This document shows, in pieces, positions 47,536-56,423 of a stretch of DNA of 64,000 nt (position 1 is the first letter of the stretch; each line of letters begins with the position of its first letter). Source of the DNA: Alteraquisediminimonas sediminicola (lineage in GTDB: Bacteria; Pseudomonadota; Alphaproteobacteria; Sphingomonadales; Sphingomonadaceae); assembly GCF_019740335.1 (NCBI RefSeq), contig NZ_JAHXZS010000003.1:124001-188000 (forward strand), given 5' to 3'. The translations under genes and the position numbers were made by a program. The notes under the pieces were generated by a model. The model had not been told where the DNA came from. It saw only the letters and a program-made list of their open reading frames with translations, and made no database searches.

Positions 47536-48221
47536 TGTCCAACCAGACCATCCTCGTAATAGATGACGAAGCGCAAATCCGTCGCCTGATCGGTGCCGCG
47601 CTGACGCGGGCGGGCTATGACGTGATCGACGCTGCGAACGCGCGCGAAGCGGTGGCTCTGGTTGCATCGCGCAAGCCAGATGCTGTGCTGATTGATCTGG
47701 GGTTGCCTGACAGAGATGGTCTGGAACTGGTCGCCAATTTTGCGAGCAAGGGTGACATGGCGATTCTCGTTGTGTCGGCGCGTGATGCGACGGACGAAAA
47801 GATTGCGGCACTTGATCTGGGTGCGGATGATTATGTGACCAAGCCTTTCGACACTGATGAACTGCTTGCCCGCCTGCGCGCGGCGTTGCGTCGCCGTCAG
47901 CCTGCGCCTGCACAGCCACCAGTCATGACCTTCGGTGAAGTGGAGTTCGATGCAGATGCCCGGATTGTCCGTCGCAAGGGTATTGAGGTGCATCTGACAC
48001 CGAAAGAATATGCGTTGTTTGCCCTGCTGGCACATGATGCGGGCAAGGTGCTGACCCATGCCCATTTGCTGCGGTCCATTTGGGGGCCGGCCCATGAGAC
48101 GGACAATGAATATCTCCGCGTCACGGCCCGGGCCCTGCGTTTGAAACTTGAATCTGACCCGAGCCGCCCGACCCTGATCCGTAATGAGCCTGGAATTGGC
48201 TATCGGCTGAACAGAGAGTAA
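47532..48221 (+). CDS. kdpE: KdpE-like response regulator
   Basis: A 229-residue OmpR-family regulator: ILVIDDEAQIRRLI, phospho-Asp in AVLIDLGLPDRDGLEL, GADDYVTKPF, and a KdpE winged helix with HLTPKEYALFALLAHDAGK and RNEPGIGYRLN. It is the partner of the overlapping KdpD-like kinase. Two broken copies of its C-terminal region occur at 51321-51570 and 57950-58164. Confidence 0.93.
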   Translation: MMSNQTILVIDDEAQIRRLIGAALTRAGYDVIDAANAREAVALVASRKPDAVLIDLGLPDRDGLELVANFASKGDMAILVVSARDATDEKIAALDLGADDYVTKPFDTDELLARLRAALRRRQPAPAQPPVMTFGEVEFDADARIVRRKGIEVHLTPKEYALFALLAHDAGKVLTHAHLLRSIWGPAHETDNEYLRVTARALRLKLESDPSRPTLIRNEPGIGYRLNRE

Positions 48222-48343
48222 GCATTAATTGGGCTAGCTGCAGGGCTGGAATGACGCTTGCTGCCGATATCTGCTTTCCTCATCCGGCGCTTGAAGTAGA
48301 CGCTCCGGAGTGCCAAAGATGTCGCCGATCACGTAGTTCTGAT

Positions 48344-48562
48344 TTATCCGCCCAATCGCGTGAGCACCTTAGCGGCCGCAATCAGGGTAGCCATGTTTTG
48401 GACTGCCGTGGCGAGTTCTTCAATATCCTGGAGCTTCGCGGCAGTCTGTGTTGCCGATGAAAAGACCGCCAAACAATGGTGGTCTTCCATGATCATGCCC
48501 ACGACGGTACATAACCGGTCAGCCAGATCCAGCAGCTCGTTCTCGAATGGTGTTTCGTGCAT
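48344..48562 (-). CDS. small helical hypothetical protein
   Basis: A 72-residue frame starting MHETPFENELLDLADRL, with long amphipathic helices and ending KVLTRLGG. The sequence looks protein-like (balanced Leu/Ala/Glu), but no clear RBS is seen. It is in a gap between kdpE and the ferritin-like gene. Function unknown. Confidence 0.4.
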   Translation of the reverse strand: MHETPFENELLDLADRLCTVVGMIMEDHHCLAVFSSATQTAAKLQDIEELATAVQNMATLIAAAKVLTRLGG

Positions 48563-49122
48563 GGGACGACACATGCGCGATCAGGTGCAGAAGTCCATAT
48601 GCAGCTTTCCAATGGACCGACATTCTCGACTGGACTTCCTGAGCTCGGTGAACGATTGCTGAGGCTGCCTGTATAGCTGGCATGGGCATGCCTGATCATC
48701 CCGTCGGCCTCCTTGCACGGGCTTGAGAAGCCTAGGGAACCGACGCAGAACTGTTACAATCCAGAATCGTGTATTATGTCAGGGTCAAGAGGCTTGTTTC
48801 AGACTGCAGTTTTATGTGATCCGATTGCATTCGGCTCGGCTCTGTCTCGCATCAAAATCGGTAACCGATCTGATCTGTAATATTCAGCGCCTCGCATAGC
48901 GTAAGCGTCATGCCGCGCCTGCATGATGCAGAGGAATCACCGGAACAAAGTAGCGACTGCCCACGCCTCCCACCATCGACCCGACAGCTGGCACTCCGAG
49001 GCGTCCTTCTGCAAAACTTGGTGTCCTCAATTTATAGTGTTGAAGGTGAGGATGCGGTAATGTGCTTCACGCCAAGCCCCCCATTTCATTGAAGTTACAC
49101 TTGGCGCATTCAGGAGGTTACG
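48563..49122. other. intergenic region without recognisable gene
   Basis: Several short frames occur but none has both a good RBS and protein-like content. Only the final AGGAGG (about 49111-49116) is clear, and it belongs to the ferritin-like gene. Confidence 0.5.
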
Positions 49123-49578
49123 ATGACTGAACATGACAAGAAAGCTGCGATCGCTATTCTCAACCGTATCATGGAAGCAGAACTGGCTGGCGTCGTTCGC
49201 TACACACACTATTCCCTCATGGTTTACGGCTACAATCGTATCCCTATTGTGTCCTGGTTGGAAGGCAATGCACTGGAAGGGCTTACACATGCTCGTAAAG
49301 CCGGTGAATTGGTCACATTGCTAGGCGGTCACCCTTCGCTTCAGATCGGCCAGCTTCTGGAAACAGCCAAGCACGACATCGGCGATATTTTGCGGGAAAG
49401 CCTTGAACATGAAAAGTTGACACTTGGTCTTTATTACGAGCTTCTTAAAGAGGCTTCAGACAAGTCGGTGTTGCTCGAGGAATATGCGCGGGAAATGATC
49501 ATGCTTGAGGAGCAACATCTCGATGAGGTCAACAAGATGCTGCGAAAGCCCGGCGATGTCGAGGCGTTCAACGGCTGA
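49123..49578 (+). CDS. ferritin-like / bacterioferritin-type protein
   Basis: A 151-residue four-helix protein. The iron-ligand pattern of the ferritin fold is visible as EAELAGVVRYTHY, GLTHARKAGELV, LRESLEHEKLT and MIMLEEQHLDEV (E-xx-H pairs). AGGAGG lies 8 bases upstream of the ATG. It may store or detoxify iron, or be a ferritin-like oxidoreductase; heme-binding Met of true bacterioferritin is not evident. A 36-bp palindrome follows the stop by 15 bases. Confidence 0.85.
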   Translation: MTEHDKKAAIAILNRIMEAELAGVVRYTHYSLMVYGYNRIPIVSWLEGNALEGLTHARKAGELVTLLGGHPSLQIGQLLETAKHDIGDILRESLEHEKLTLGLYYELLKEASDKSVLLEEYAREMIMLEEQHLDEVNKMLRKPGDVEAFNG

Positions 49579-49593
49579 CCCATGCACATTGAA

Positions 49594-49629
49594 GGCATTC
49601 GCATTTGTGCCGGCACAAATGCGAATGCC
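49594..49629. repeat. 36-bp perfect palindrome
   Basis: GGCATTCGCATTTGTGCC followed directly by its exact reverse complement, with no loop. It starts 15 bases after the ferritin-like stop. No T-run follows. It could end transcription as a large hairpin, or mark an inversion seam. Confidence 0.95.
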
Positions 49630-49774
49630 ATATTACGAATCTGCTGCATTATCATATTAGCGCCCATTATTCGGGAATCATCCCGCAAGGAAATGGGCTG
49701 TTGCCAAGACTCAAATTTGGAAAACGACCAGCGCACGGTCGGTTGTCTGTCAATTTCATGTGTGGACCGGGGGT

Positions 49775-49860
49775 ACCCGAAGGTCGAGTATCGCTATTCG
49801 AACTATGAAGCCGATTTCAATCACCATCAGGTGCTGTACGGCCTCGGCATGAATTTCTGA
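49775..49860 (+). pseudogene. C-terminal tail of an outer-membrane beta-barrel protein
   Basis: The frame ends PKVEYRYSNYEADFNHHQVL then YGLGMNF and a stop, the typical last two strands and terminal Phe of small porin-family proteins. Upstream the reading frame breaks up, so only the tail survives. It is separated from the ferritin-like gene by the palindrome. Confidence 0.6.
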
Positions 49861-50084
49861 TCCTTCAGGATCGGCATGGTTGAGGGCGTCCGACTGCATT
49901 CAGGCGCCCTCCTCACATTCAAGAGCCGCCTTAACCACAGCCACTGTAGCTCTCATCAGGGCTGGATGAAAATCTCGTGACAGGTCATTGCTTGCCAAAC
50001 AGATCGCGATTCGATCGCCTGATCCGTCCACTCCGACTCGTCCTTTATCGTCGATCGACTGGGCTGAACCGGCAACGCCAATAT

Positions 50085-50290
50085 AAATATTAATAAATAT
50101 CAATATATTATTGAAATATTACATTAGCATTCAGATAAATATCTTATTAACTATTTTAATATATAGATAAAATTCGTGAGCATTATAAATATATATATGC
50201 CTAATATCTGTTAATATTTACAATATTAAACCATAATTACGGAACAAAATCGTCATCTTATTTGAAAAATGATAATAATAACACCAATCA
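50085..50290. other. strongly AT-rich block upstream of the PilZ gene
   Basis: Almost only A and T with many TAATATTTA-like runs, in a genome of about 60% GC. It contains no gene. Such blocks often bind nucleoid proteins of the H-NS/MvaT or Ros/MucR kind, or hold promoters of acquired genes. The remaining gap (49861-50084) shows only a weak 7-bp hairpin near 49884-49912. Confidence 0.6.
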
Positions 50291-50383
50291 TAGATAATAA
50301 GGTCTGTCGTCTGGTGCGCTCATCAGCAACGGACCCCTGTCGCAACGCTGCCCCCTGATCCCACAGATGGAAAGGATGCAAAG

Positions 50384-51037
50384 ATGTGTGCGTTTGTCAG
50401 TTCCAACCCCGTAAGGCGGCTTCGACGACAACTGCCTTCATGGCCGCAGATTGAGCGGCGAGTTGCAAAACGCCACGTCGCCATCTTCCGTCCGGCGCTG
50501 ATCACTGCCGGAGACTTTCAGGGTATTTGCCTGGTTCGCAATATCTCCACGACGGGGATGATGGGCCATGTACACATCCAGCTGCCAACCGAGACACCGG
50601 TCACGATCAAAACTCATTTTGACTATTGCCTGGCAGGCAGAGTTGCATGGTCAAACAGCGTCCAGGTTGGTGTGGAATTTGATGAACCCATAGATGTCGA
50701 TCATACTCTCTGGCTCATGTCCCAGAGAAATCTTGACGGTTTTATTCAGCGCGCTCCCCGGCTTGAGGTTAGCTGTCAGGCGAACCTACAGAGGGTGGAT
50801 GAGACCTGTCGCGTCGAATTACTGGATATTTCCCAGAACGGTGCCAAGATTTCGGGGCAGCCGCTCATTCCGGGCGAGATTGTGCATATCATCATTGACG
50901 GTCTGGATTCCCGTAGGGCCAATGTTCAGTGGTCGCGGGAAGGACGTTCAGGCCTCACCTTCTTTCGTACGTTCAGGTTTGAGGAGCTTGCAGAATGGGC
51001 GATCACCACGCATCTTAAAGCGAGTGAGGATAAATGA
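50384..51037 (+). CDS. double PilZ-domain protein
   Basis: A 217-residue protein with two PilZ-like domains. The first has ERRVAKR (RxxxR type) and NISTTGMMG; the second has the DISQNGAKISG pattern (D/NxSxxG). PilZ domains bind cyclic di-GMP; the second lacks a clear RxxxR arginine pair. A GGDEF/EAL protein is encoded 1.1 kb downstream, so the two may work in one c-di-GMP circuit. RBS GGAAAGGA precedes the ATG. Confidence 0.85.
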   Translation: MCAFVSSNPVRRLRRQLPSWPQIERRVAKRHVAIFRPALITAGDFQGICLVRNISTTGMMGHVHIQLPTETPVTIKTHFDYCLAGRVAWSNSVQVGVEFDEPIDVDHTLWLMSQRNLDGFIQRAPRLEVSCQANLQRVDETCRVELLDISQNGAKISGQPLIPGEIVHIIIDGLDSRRANVQWSREGRSGLTFFRTFRFEELAEWAITTHLKASEDK

Positions 51038-51320
51038 TTACCGACTGAATTGATAGGATCGTTTCGCCCCGGACCAAAAGTTGGAGCGCGCCGTGCGCCC
51101 CCCCCCCTTTTTGCTCCTTGCATCCAGAGAAAATCGCCGGCATTCTCAAATTCGTATGTAGGCGCGAGGAATAACCAGCGCCGGTTCTGCCTGTGCCCCG
51201 AACCAGTGGCAGAGGCACCTATATCCAGCGATAGCTGCAGGCCCCATCAAAGATGATCTCATCGTTAGACATAAATCTGTGTCCGAGGCATATCTGCCAA
51301 CCGAACATCGCAATCGCGGC

Positions 51321-51570
51321 TTACCCTCTTTTAAGTCGATAGCCGATCCCGGGCCCATTACGGATCAGGGCCAGACGGCTCGGGTCAGCGCAGTCAGCGA
51401 GCAGCACACCGTAGTTCGATCAGGAAACGGTTGAGTGTTGTACGCGTCACCAAGCAACCTTTTTGAACGAGTGCCGCAGCTGTAGGCTGGGGCACCAAAA
51501 CGAAGTGGGCCGTTTTCAATACGACATCGCCAACTGTAACATGAACGCATTCTCGAATCTGCAATGATCG
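51321..51570 (-). pseudogene. decayed response-regulator C-terminus
   Basis: The minus strand ends DPSRLALIRNGPGIGYRLKR and a stop, nearly identical to the KdpE end (DPSRPTLIRNEPGIGYRLNR). Before it, in a shifted frame, VTVGDVVLKTAHFVLV and GCLVTRTTLNRFLIEL look like the rest of an OmpR-type winged helix with a deletion and frameshift. No receiver domain is present. Confidence 0.65.
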
Positions 51571-52109
51571 AAGCGGCGGCCTGCCGCACAGCTGCAATGC
51601 CGATTAAGGACCTTGCAGCGACGCGGGTGTGCTTCGGCAGACCTAAGAAAATCCGCGCTTTCTACTCCGAATATATACCATTCGATAAGGCCACTCGCAT
51701 ACCCGGGCCGTCATTTGCACCATATCAAATCATTTTGGCGAGAAGTTTATCCACATCAGCATCGACTTCAAATGTCACCATTATGGATTTAATATAAAGT
51801 CATAATGTAGTATTTGTTTGTTTCCGGGTCGCGGATGGTAACGCATGTCAGCTTCAAGTCAGGTTGGCATGCGTTACTAATTCTGTCCAAAATCCGAAAT
51901 AAAAACATTAACGAATTGATATAATATGTTTATTTATCGGAAACCAAGTCAGACGGTTTCCACAACGGGTCGCATTCTGCATATTACCCATTGTGGCAAT
52001 CGCAAGGGTATATGAATCTACCCGAATGGAATAAATCGTAGCATACGTTTTGTTAATAATGTCAGTCTATTGCCTGCCTTTGGGTCCACTCTCGAGAAGG
52101 CAATGCGCG
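51571..52109. other. intergenic region without recognisable gene
   Basis: AT-rich towards the right end (51780-52060). A ten-C run followed by five T occurs earlier, at 51098-51112. Nothing gene-like is supported here. Confidence 0.5.
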
Positions 52110-53684
52110 ATGGAATATTCCAGAAAGTTGACACCCCCAATCGTGTCAGCAACCGTGCTGACGATTGTCTTGACCGCCTCCACCATAGTCGGATTAGCGC
52201 AGAGGGCAGATCTGACCGGCGTCAAGGCATTCTCAGCTATCTGGCCAATCGTACTGTCTTCTACAGTTGCAACTATTTTAGTGATGTCGTTATTGTACCG
52301 CGCGATTTTCCATCTATTACATGAGCTTGAGGTTAGTGAAGCCGCCGCACGTGACGAAGCGCGCCGCGATCAACTGACGGGTCTCGCAAACCGGTCTTTG
52401 TTGATGGAAAGAATAGATGATGCCATCCGGCGCTGCAAAACGAATGACGAACAGTCGGCGCTTTTGTTCATTGATCTTGATCGCTTTAAGGCTGTTAATG
52501 ATACGCTGGGGCACGCATTCGGTGACCTGTTGATCAAAGAAGTGGCCAAACATCTTTTGGATCGTTCCAGCATCGGCGATACTGTGGCACGACTTGGTGG
52601 TGATGAATTTGCAATCCTGGCAACAAATCTAGACGGACGTCAGGCGGTCGAGGAATTGTGTAGCAACCTTGTAAACACGATTTCACAACCGATTGTTATT
52701 AAAGGAAAAGAGGCTCGCGTGAGTGCGAGCGTTGGGGTTGTGTTCATATCAGCCAGCTCGAGCCGTGCTGCCCTGATACGCCGGGCAGATATTACGATGT
52801 ACCATGCCAAATCCATAGGCAGAAACTGCTACCATATTTTTTGCTCCAGAATCGATAATGCAGTCAGGCGCAAGGCATTGGTGGAAATGCGTCTCCGTAA
52901 AGCGCTTGAAACCGGTGACGGTCTGAGGTTGGATTTTCAACCTCAATTGTCGGTTGATAGGAAGATTATCGGAGCCGAAGGCCTTCTCCGGTGGACTGAT
53001 GACAAGCTGGGGTCAGTGAACCCGGACGAAATCATTCCAATCGCGGAGGAGGCTGGGCTGATTGATGCAGTAGGTGAATTGGTCATACGACAAGCTTGTC
53101 TGGCCGCGCAGTTAATACCCGACATCACAATCGCGGCGAATTTGTCACCGCTGCAATTTGCAAACCCGCGACTCGCAACCCAGCTCGCGGAATTGGTCGC
53201 TGAATATGGGCTACCCTGTAAGAGAATCGAACTGGAAATAACGGAACACCATACGATGCTCAATGCGATGCAATATAATGAAATAATGGAAGAACTTAGG
53301 GCGGCAGGATTTACAATGGCGCTGGACGATTTTGGTACAGGATATTCGTCACTGTCCTATTTGCGTGAATTGAGTGTAGATAAGTTGAAGATAGACCGTT
53401 CATTTATTGAGGCGGCTACCCAAGGACGAGGTGCTGACATTATTCATGCTGTTGTTTCGCTTGGCCATGCGCTTAACCTTCAGGTTGTGGCTGAAGGAAT
53501 TGCGACACTGTTCCATGAGAAGATCGCGCTAGAAAGTGGGTGTGACATTCTTCAGGGTCACCTATATTCGAGAGCTGTTTCACTAAGTGATCTTGCACGA
53601 ATGGTCGTGCAAAATCCGTCAACTTATATGTGTGGGACTGTCAACGGCGGAACCAATGTGTCCACTGGACTTGGGGCAATCTGA
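52110..53684 (+). CDS. membrane GGDEF/EAL cyclic di-GMP enzyme
   Basis: A 524-residue protein with two N-terminal helices (about residues 10-30 and 42-65), then a GGDEF domain with an intact active site (ARLGGDEFAIL) and an EAL domain. The EAL signature reads GAEGLLRW (EGL), with NLSPLQFANP, ELEITEHHTML, DDFGTGYSSLSYLR and KIDRSFIE kept, so phosphodiesterase activity is possible. A canonical inhibitory RxxD site before GGDEF is not obvious. ATG at 52110 has AAGG about 9 bases upstream; an upstream ATG (52050) is open without an RBS. It probably both makes and breaks c-di-GMP. Confidence 0.92.
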   Translation: MEYSRKLTPPIVSATVLTIVLTASTIVGLAQRADLTGVKAFSAIWPIVLSSTVATILVMSLLYRAIFHLLHELEVSEAAARDEARRDQLTGLANRSLLMERIDDAIRRCKTNDEQSALLFIDLDRFKAVNDTLGHAFGDLLIKEVAKHLLDRSSIGDTVARLGGDEFAILATNLDGRQAVEELCSNLVNTISQPIVIKGKEARVSASVGVVFISASSSRAALIRRADITMYHAKSIGRNCYHIFCSRIDNAVRRKALVEMRLRKALETGDGLRLDFQPQLSVDRKIIGAEGLLRWTDDKLGSVNPDEIIPIAEEAGLIDAVGELVIRQACLAAQLIPDITIAANLSPLQFANPRLATQLAELVAEYGLPCKRIELEITEHHTMLNAMQYNEIMEELRAAGFTMALDDFGTGYSSLSYLRELSVDKLKIDRSFIEAATQGRGADIIHAVVSLGHALNLQVVAEGIATLFHEKIALESGCDILQGHLYSRAVSLSDLARMVVQNPSTYMCGTVNGGTNVSTGLGAI

Positions 53685-54036
53685 GACCTGAAACCACAGA
53701 TATTTCTCCACCAACTCCCACTCAAGTGTTTATTTATCTCGATCGCCGTGAAATTATTTATACTAATACATGTCAATCTCACCGCAAGCATACTGCCCCC
53801 CCCCCCCCCCGACCTCTTCCTCCCGTTTGAATGCGAATTTTCCGGTAATGCGGCCTTGATGCAGCAGGAGCAGGACCGAGATCGGTCCGTTGCGGCGATG
53901 CCAGGTATCACCGGCGAGCGCCTTACCTATCAGTCAACTAGTTTCCCCCGCCTGATTTCGGGCCAAATATGCAATCTGAGTTTCTATCTTCATGGGCGAT
54001 TCACATGGTTCAACGCATATGGTAAGGTGGCCCTGA
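53685..54036. other. intergenic region with a 15-C homopolymer
   Basis: A run of fifteen C lies at 53796-53810. No gene-like frame is supported. Such tracts mutate in length easily and are also a common place for assembly error. Confidence 0.6.
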
Positions 54037-54252
54037 AGTCGTTGGCGCAACGAGTGGGTGGTTTGCAGTCACGATGCAAAGTGGCAGTCTGAAAGCCCCG
54101 CCCTTAAGGCGATACAGCAACACAAGATTGACTTCTTCAAGCTCAAGAATCTCGCTCACAGCTATGATAAACTTATTAAAATTTGTCAGAGTGAAAAGCG
54201 TCCATTTATCTACCGGTTCACAACTTCGAACCGACTCAGAAAAGTGCTCTGA
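54037..54252 (+). pseudogene. C-terminal half of a PIN-like protein
   Basis: The frame reads EWVVCSHDAKWQSESPALKA and then a helical tail ending PFIYRFTTSNRLRKVL. 'WVVxSxDAxxQ' followed by an aliphatic helix recalls PIN-like nuclease domains. A stop lies just upstream, so the N-terminal half is lost. Its stop overlaps the next small gene (TGATG), which shows an original operon. Family assignment is tentative. Confidence 0.4.
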
Positions 54253-54392
54253 TGCCAGAAGATAAAAATCAATCGGACAAGTTTGAGGAAGCTGCTCGCG
54301 AGATAGGCGCGGACGAGGATGAAGCCCCCTGGAATAAGCTCTTGAAGAAGGTCGCCAAGCACAAACCCGCACCGGAGAATCGCGATGGATAA
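54252..54392 (+). CDS. 46-residue acidic/basic small protein
   Basis: ATG at 54252 overlaps the preceding stop by one base. The product starts MPEDKNQSDKFEEAAREIG and continues DEDEAPWNKLLKKVAKHKP. This 'ADEDE..W..LLKKVAKxKP' pattern is seen in small conserved alphaproteobacterial proteins near mobile genes. It is followed with an 8-base overlap by another small gene. Function unknown. Confidence 0.6.
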   Translation: MPEDKNQSDKFEEAAREIGADEDEAPWNKLLKKVAKHKPAPENRDG

Positions 54393-54546
54393 GAATTCAC
54401 CTGACGACGATATTAGAAGTAAATTGAGCCGGATGCTCGAATTAAGTAAGCGGGCATTGCGGGACAGTGGTATGAGCGAGGCTGACATTGAAGCACAAAT
54501 CAGGGGCATAACTCGGCGTGCAGTTAATCGAAAAAGGCCAAAATGA
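54385..54546 (+). CDS. 53-residue helical small protein
   Basis: ATG at 54385 overlaps the upstream gene by 8 bases. The product is MDKNSPDDDIRSKLSRMLEL then a basic C-terminus (RRAVNRKRPK). Mostly helical, charged. It is coupled to the next start by ATGA-type overlap. Function unknown; the close packing argues for a real operon. Confidence 0.55.
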   Translation: MDKNSPDDDIRSKLSRMLELSKRALRDSGMSEADIEAQIRGITRRAVNRKRPK

Positions 54547-54626
54547 TCTTACTCGCTCTGGCCCTTGCCGCCTCACCTCCGATCGAACTTCGTGATGTAT
54601 TCGGCATTGGAAATAATACTTGTTAG
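54543..54626 (+). pseudogene. truncated secreted-protein gene, cut by an insertion relic
   Basis: ATG overlaps the previous stop. The frame encodes a signal peptide (MILLALALAAS) and about 15 further residues before a stop. It is likely the start of a secreted protein whose rest was lost when the IS relics to the right arrived. Confidence 0.5.
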
Positions 54627-54660
54627 ACTTGTAACGGTTTTGTGCCGGTCACCTATCTCA

Positions 54661-54765
54661 TTATGTCACCTTGGCTTCGAATGCGAGCGGGCTAATGCCG
54701 CCCAGATATGAATGGCATCGACGAGTGTTGTAGAACGCGTTGATGTACTGGAAGATGTGGTGCCA
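54661..54765 (-). pseudogene. IS3-family transposase C-terminal fragment
   Basis: The minus strand reads FQYINAFYNTRRCHSYLG, GISPLAFEAKVT and a stop, the standard end of IS3-family (OrfB) integrases. Nothing of the catalytic core remains. It is fused to the end of the IS21 relic on its right. Confidence 0.75.
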
Positions 54766-56105
54766 TCACCGGCGGGTTTGTGATCGGCTTTCCGTTAAGC
54801 CGCCTGCGCAGCAGGTTGAGGATATGGGTTGTGGTCGGAACACCCGCATCAAGCGCCATGGCAACCGCCCGAACGCCTCGGGCTGTTCCAGTAATGGCGC
54901 GCCATTTCGCAACGCACCTAGCTTACGTTGCACCACTGCCAGATAATGTCGCCAGTCATAAACAATATATCCGGGGCCATCATGGGATCGATTGATGATC
55001 CGCTGATGCTCGCATACGGACTAGTCTGCAGCCACGACCAAGAAGCGATCGGGATAGACGCGCAGGCTGACGGGGCAATTGGCAAAGGACGCTGGAACAC
55101 TATAACGGTTGCGTTCGAGATGAACTAGGCAGGTTGGTGAGACCAGCTTGCTACATTCGACGCAGCCATCGAACTGTCTGCCCACCGGCATCAGGCTATC
55201 CACTTTATCGGCCTAGGCATCGGCAAGAGCCTGGCGAACTTCTATCCTGCCATAGAGCCTTGCAGCGCTGTTCCAGCCTAGGTTGAGAGCGTTGAGGCTC
55301 TCGGCTTGCGGTGTGGGCTGCCACGGAAGTGGCGCGCACCCTGGACGTTCTTCTCGACCTGTCCCTTTTCCCATGCCGCAGCCGGATTACAGAACTCGGC
55401 CTCAAAGAGGAAATGGCTGACCATTGCCAGGAAGCGGGTATTAATGGTCCGCTCCTTGCCGTAGCTGACCTTGTCCACTGCAGTGCGTATGTTATCGTAT
55501 ATGCCTCGCCCAGGAACGCCGCCCAGCACACAGAACGAATGATTATGGGCATCGAACAACTTCTCGTGGGTCTGAAGAAGATAGGCCCGGACGATGAAGG
55601 CGTGACTGTAGCTGAGCTTGAAGTGCGCCACCTGCAACTTGATGCGTACACCATCAAAATCGCCCAATCCTCGCTCCAATCGAACTGAAACGCCTCTCTT
55701 GGGGCAAAGGACAATGGCACAAATGTCCCGCGGCCATAGATACCGTCACAACCCAAGCACACCAGATCCGAGTGCATCTGCTTGAGCGTACGCTTCTATT
55801 TGCGCGAACACCCCCATCTCGCGGTGAAGCTAGGCCGACAGACGATCGGCGTACGGATCCTGCTTGCTCGGCCGTTCCGGCACCTTGAACTGCGGCTCTA
55901 TCGTATCTGACCGCAGATATTTGCGGATCGTATTACGTGAAAGCTCTGTCCTTCAGACAATCTCACGGATCAATAGATGATCGCGGCAATGCCAACGACG
56001 AATTACGCTCAAAAACGCCATGTCTAACACTCCATGCCCCCTCGCTCGCCAAAGCCAAGGGTCAGTTCAACATGAGTCAATTCTCAGCGGCAACCAACAC
56101 ACTGC
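54745..56105 (-). pseudogene. IS21-family transposase IstA relic
   Basis: Almost the whole IstA can be followed on the minus strand: start MAFLSVIRRWHCRDHLLIR (ATG at 56021), LSRNTIRKYLRSDTIEPQF, FQFDWSEDWAIL, QVAHFKLSYSHAFIVRAYL, NPAAAWEKGQVEKNVQ, ERNRYSVPASFANCPVSL, YIVYDWRHYLAVVQRKLG, and the tail LNLLRRRLNGKPI. It has stop codons, frameshifts and a deletion in the C-terminal third. The left terminal region upstream of the ATG (GCTGAGAATTGACTCAT) looks like an IS21 end. The helper gene istB is absent. Confidence 0.85.
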
Positions 56106-56423
56106 CCGACACACCACCATACGACGGTGCTGCAAAGCTTGCGTGTAACGTGGATTTACGCACCCCATCAGGGGCGCGTGATATTCCAGTTAAACATTCG
56201 ACCAGAATATTGGGTCTCGGCAGAGAGACGCTCTAATACGACCCGATGATGCTTGCGCCGATTAAGGAATTTCATCCCCAACATATATAGCATGCCTGCG
56301 ATCCTCTCATATACCGCCTCGTTGCTCGAGGCTGGAGCTGCAATTAGGCATTTTTTAACCTTAATGGCAAGATTAAATAAATTGTGGTGCGGCGGCATGC
56401 GCATAACCGCGCTGCAGGGGCCA
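56106..56423. other. intergenic region without recognisable gene
   Basis: Between the IS21 end and the TetR gene. Frames are short and lack RBS; nothing is supported. Confidence 0.5.

Noticed and set aside
49900-50103. 67-codon minus-strand frame near the AT-rich block
   Set aside because: Starts with TTG in AT-rich sequence, no RBS, and no family resemblance; content is only moderately protein-like.
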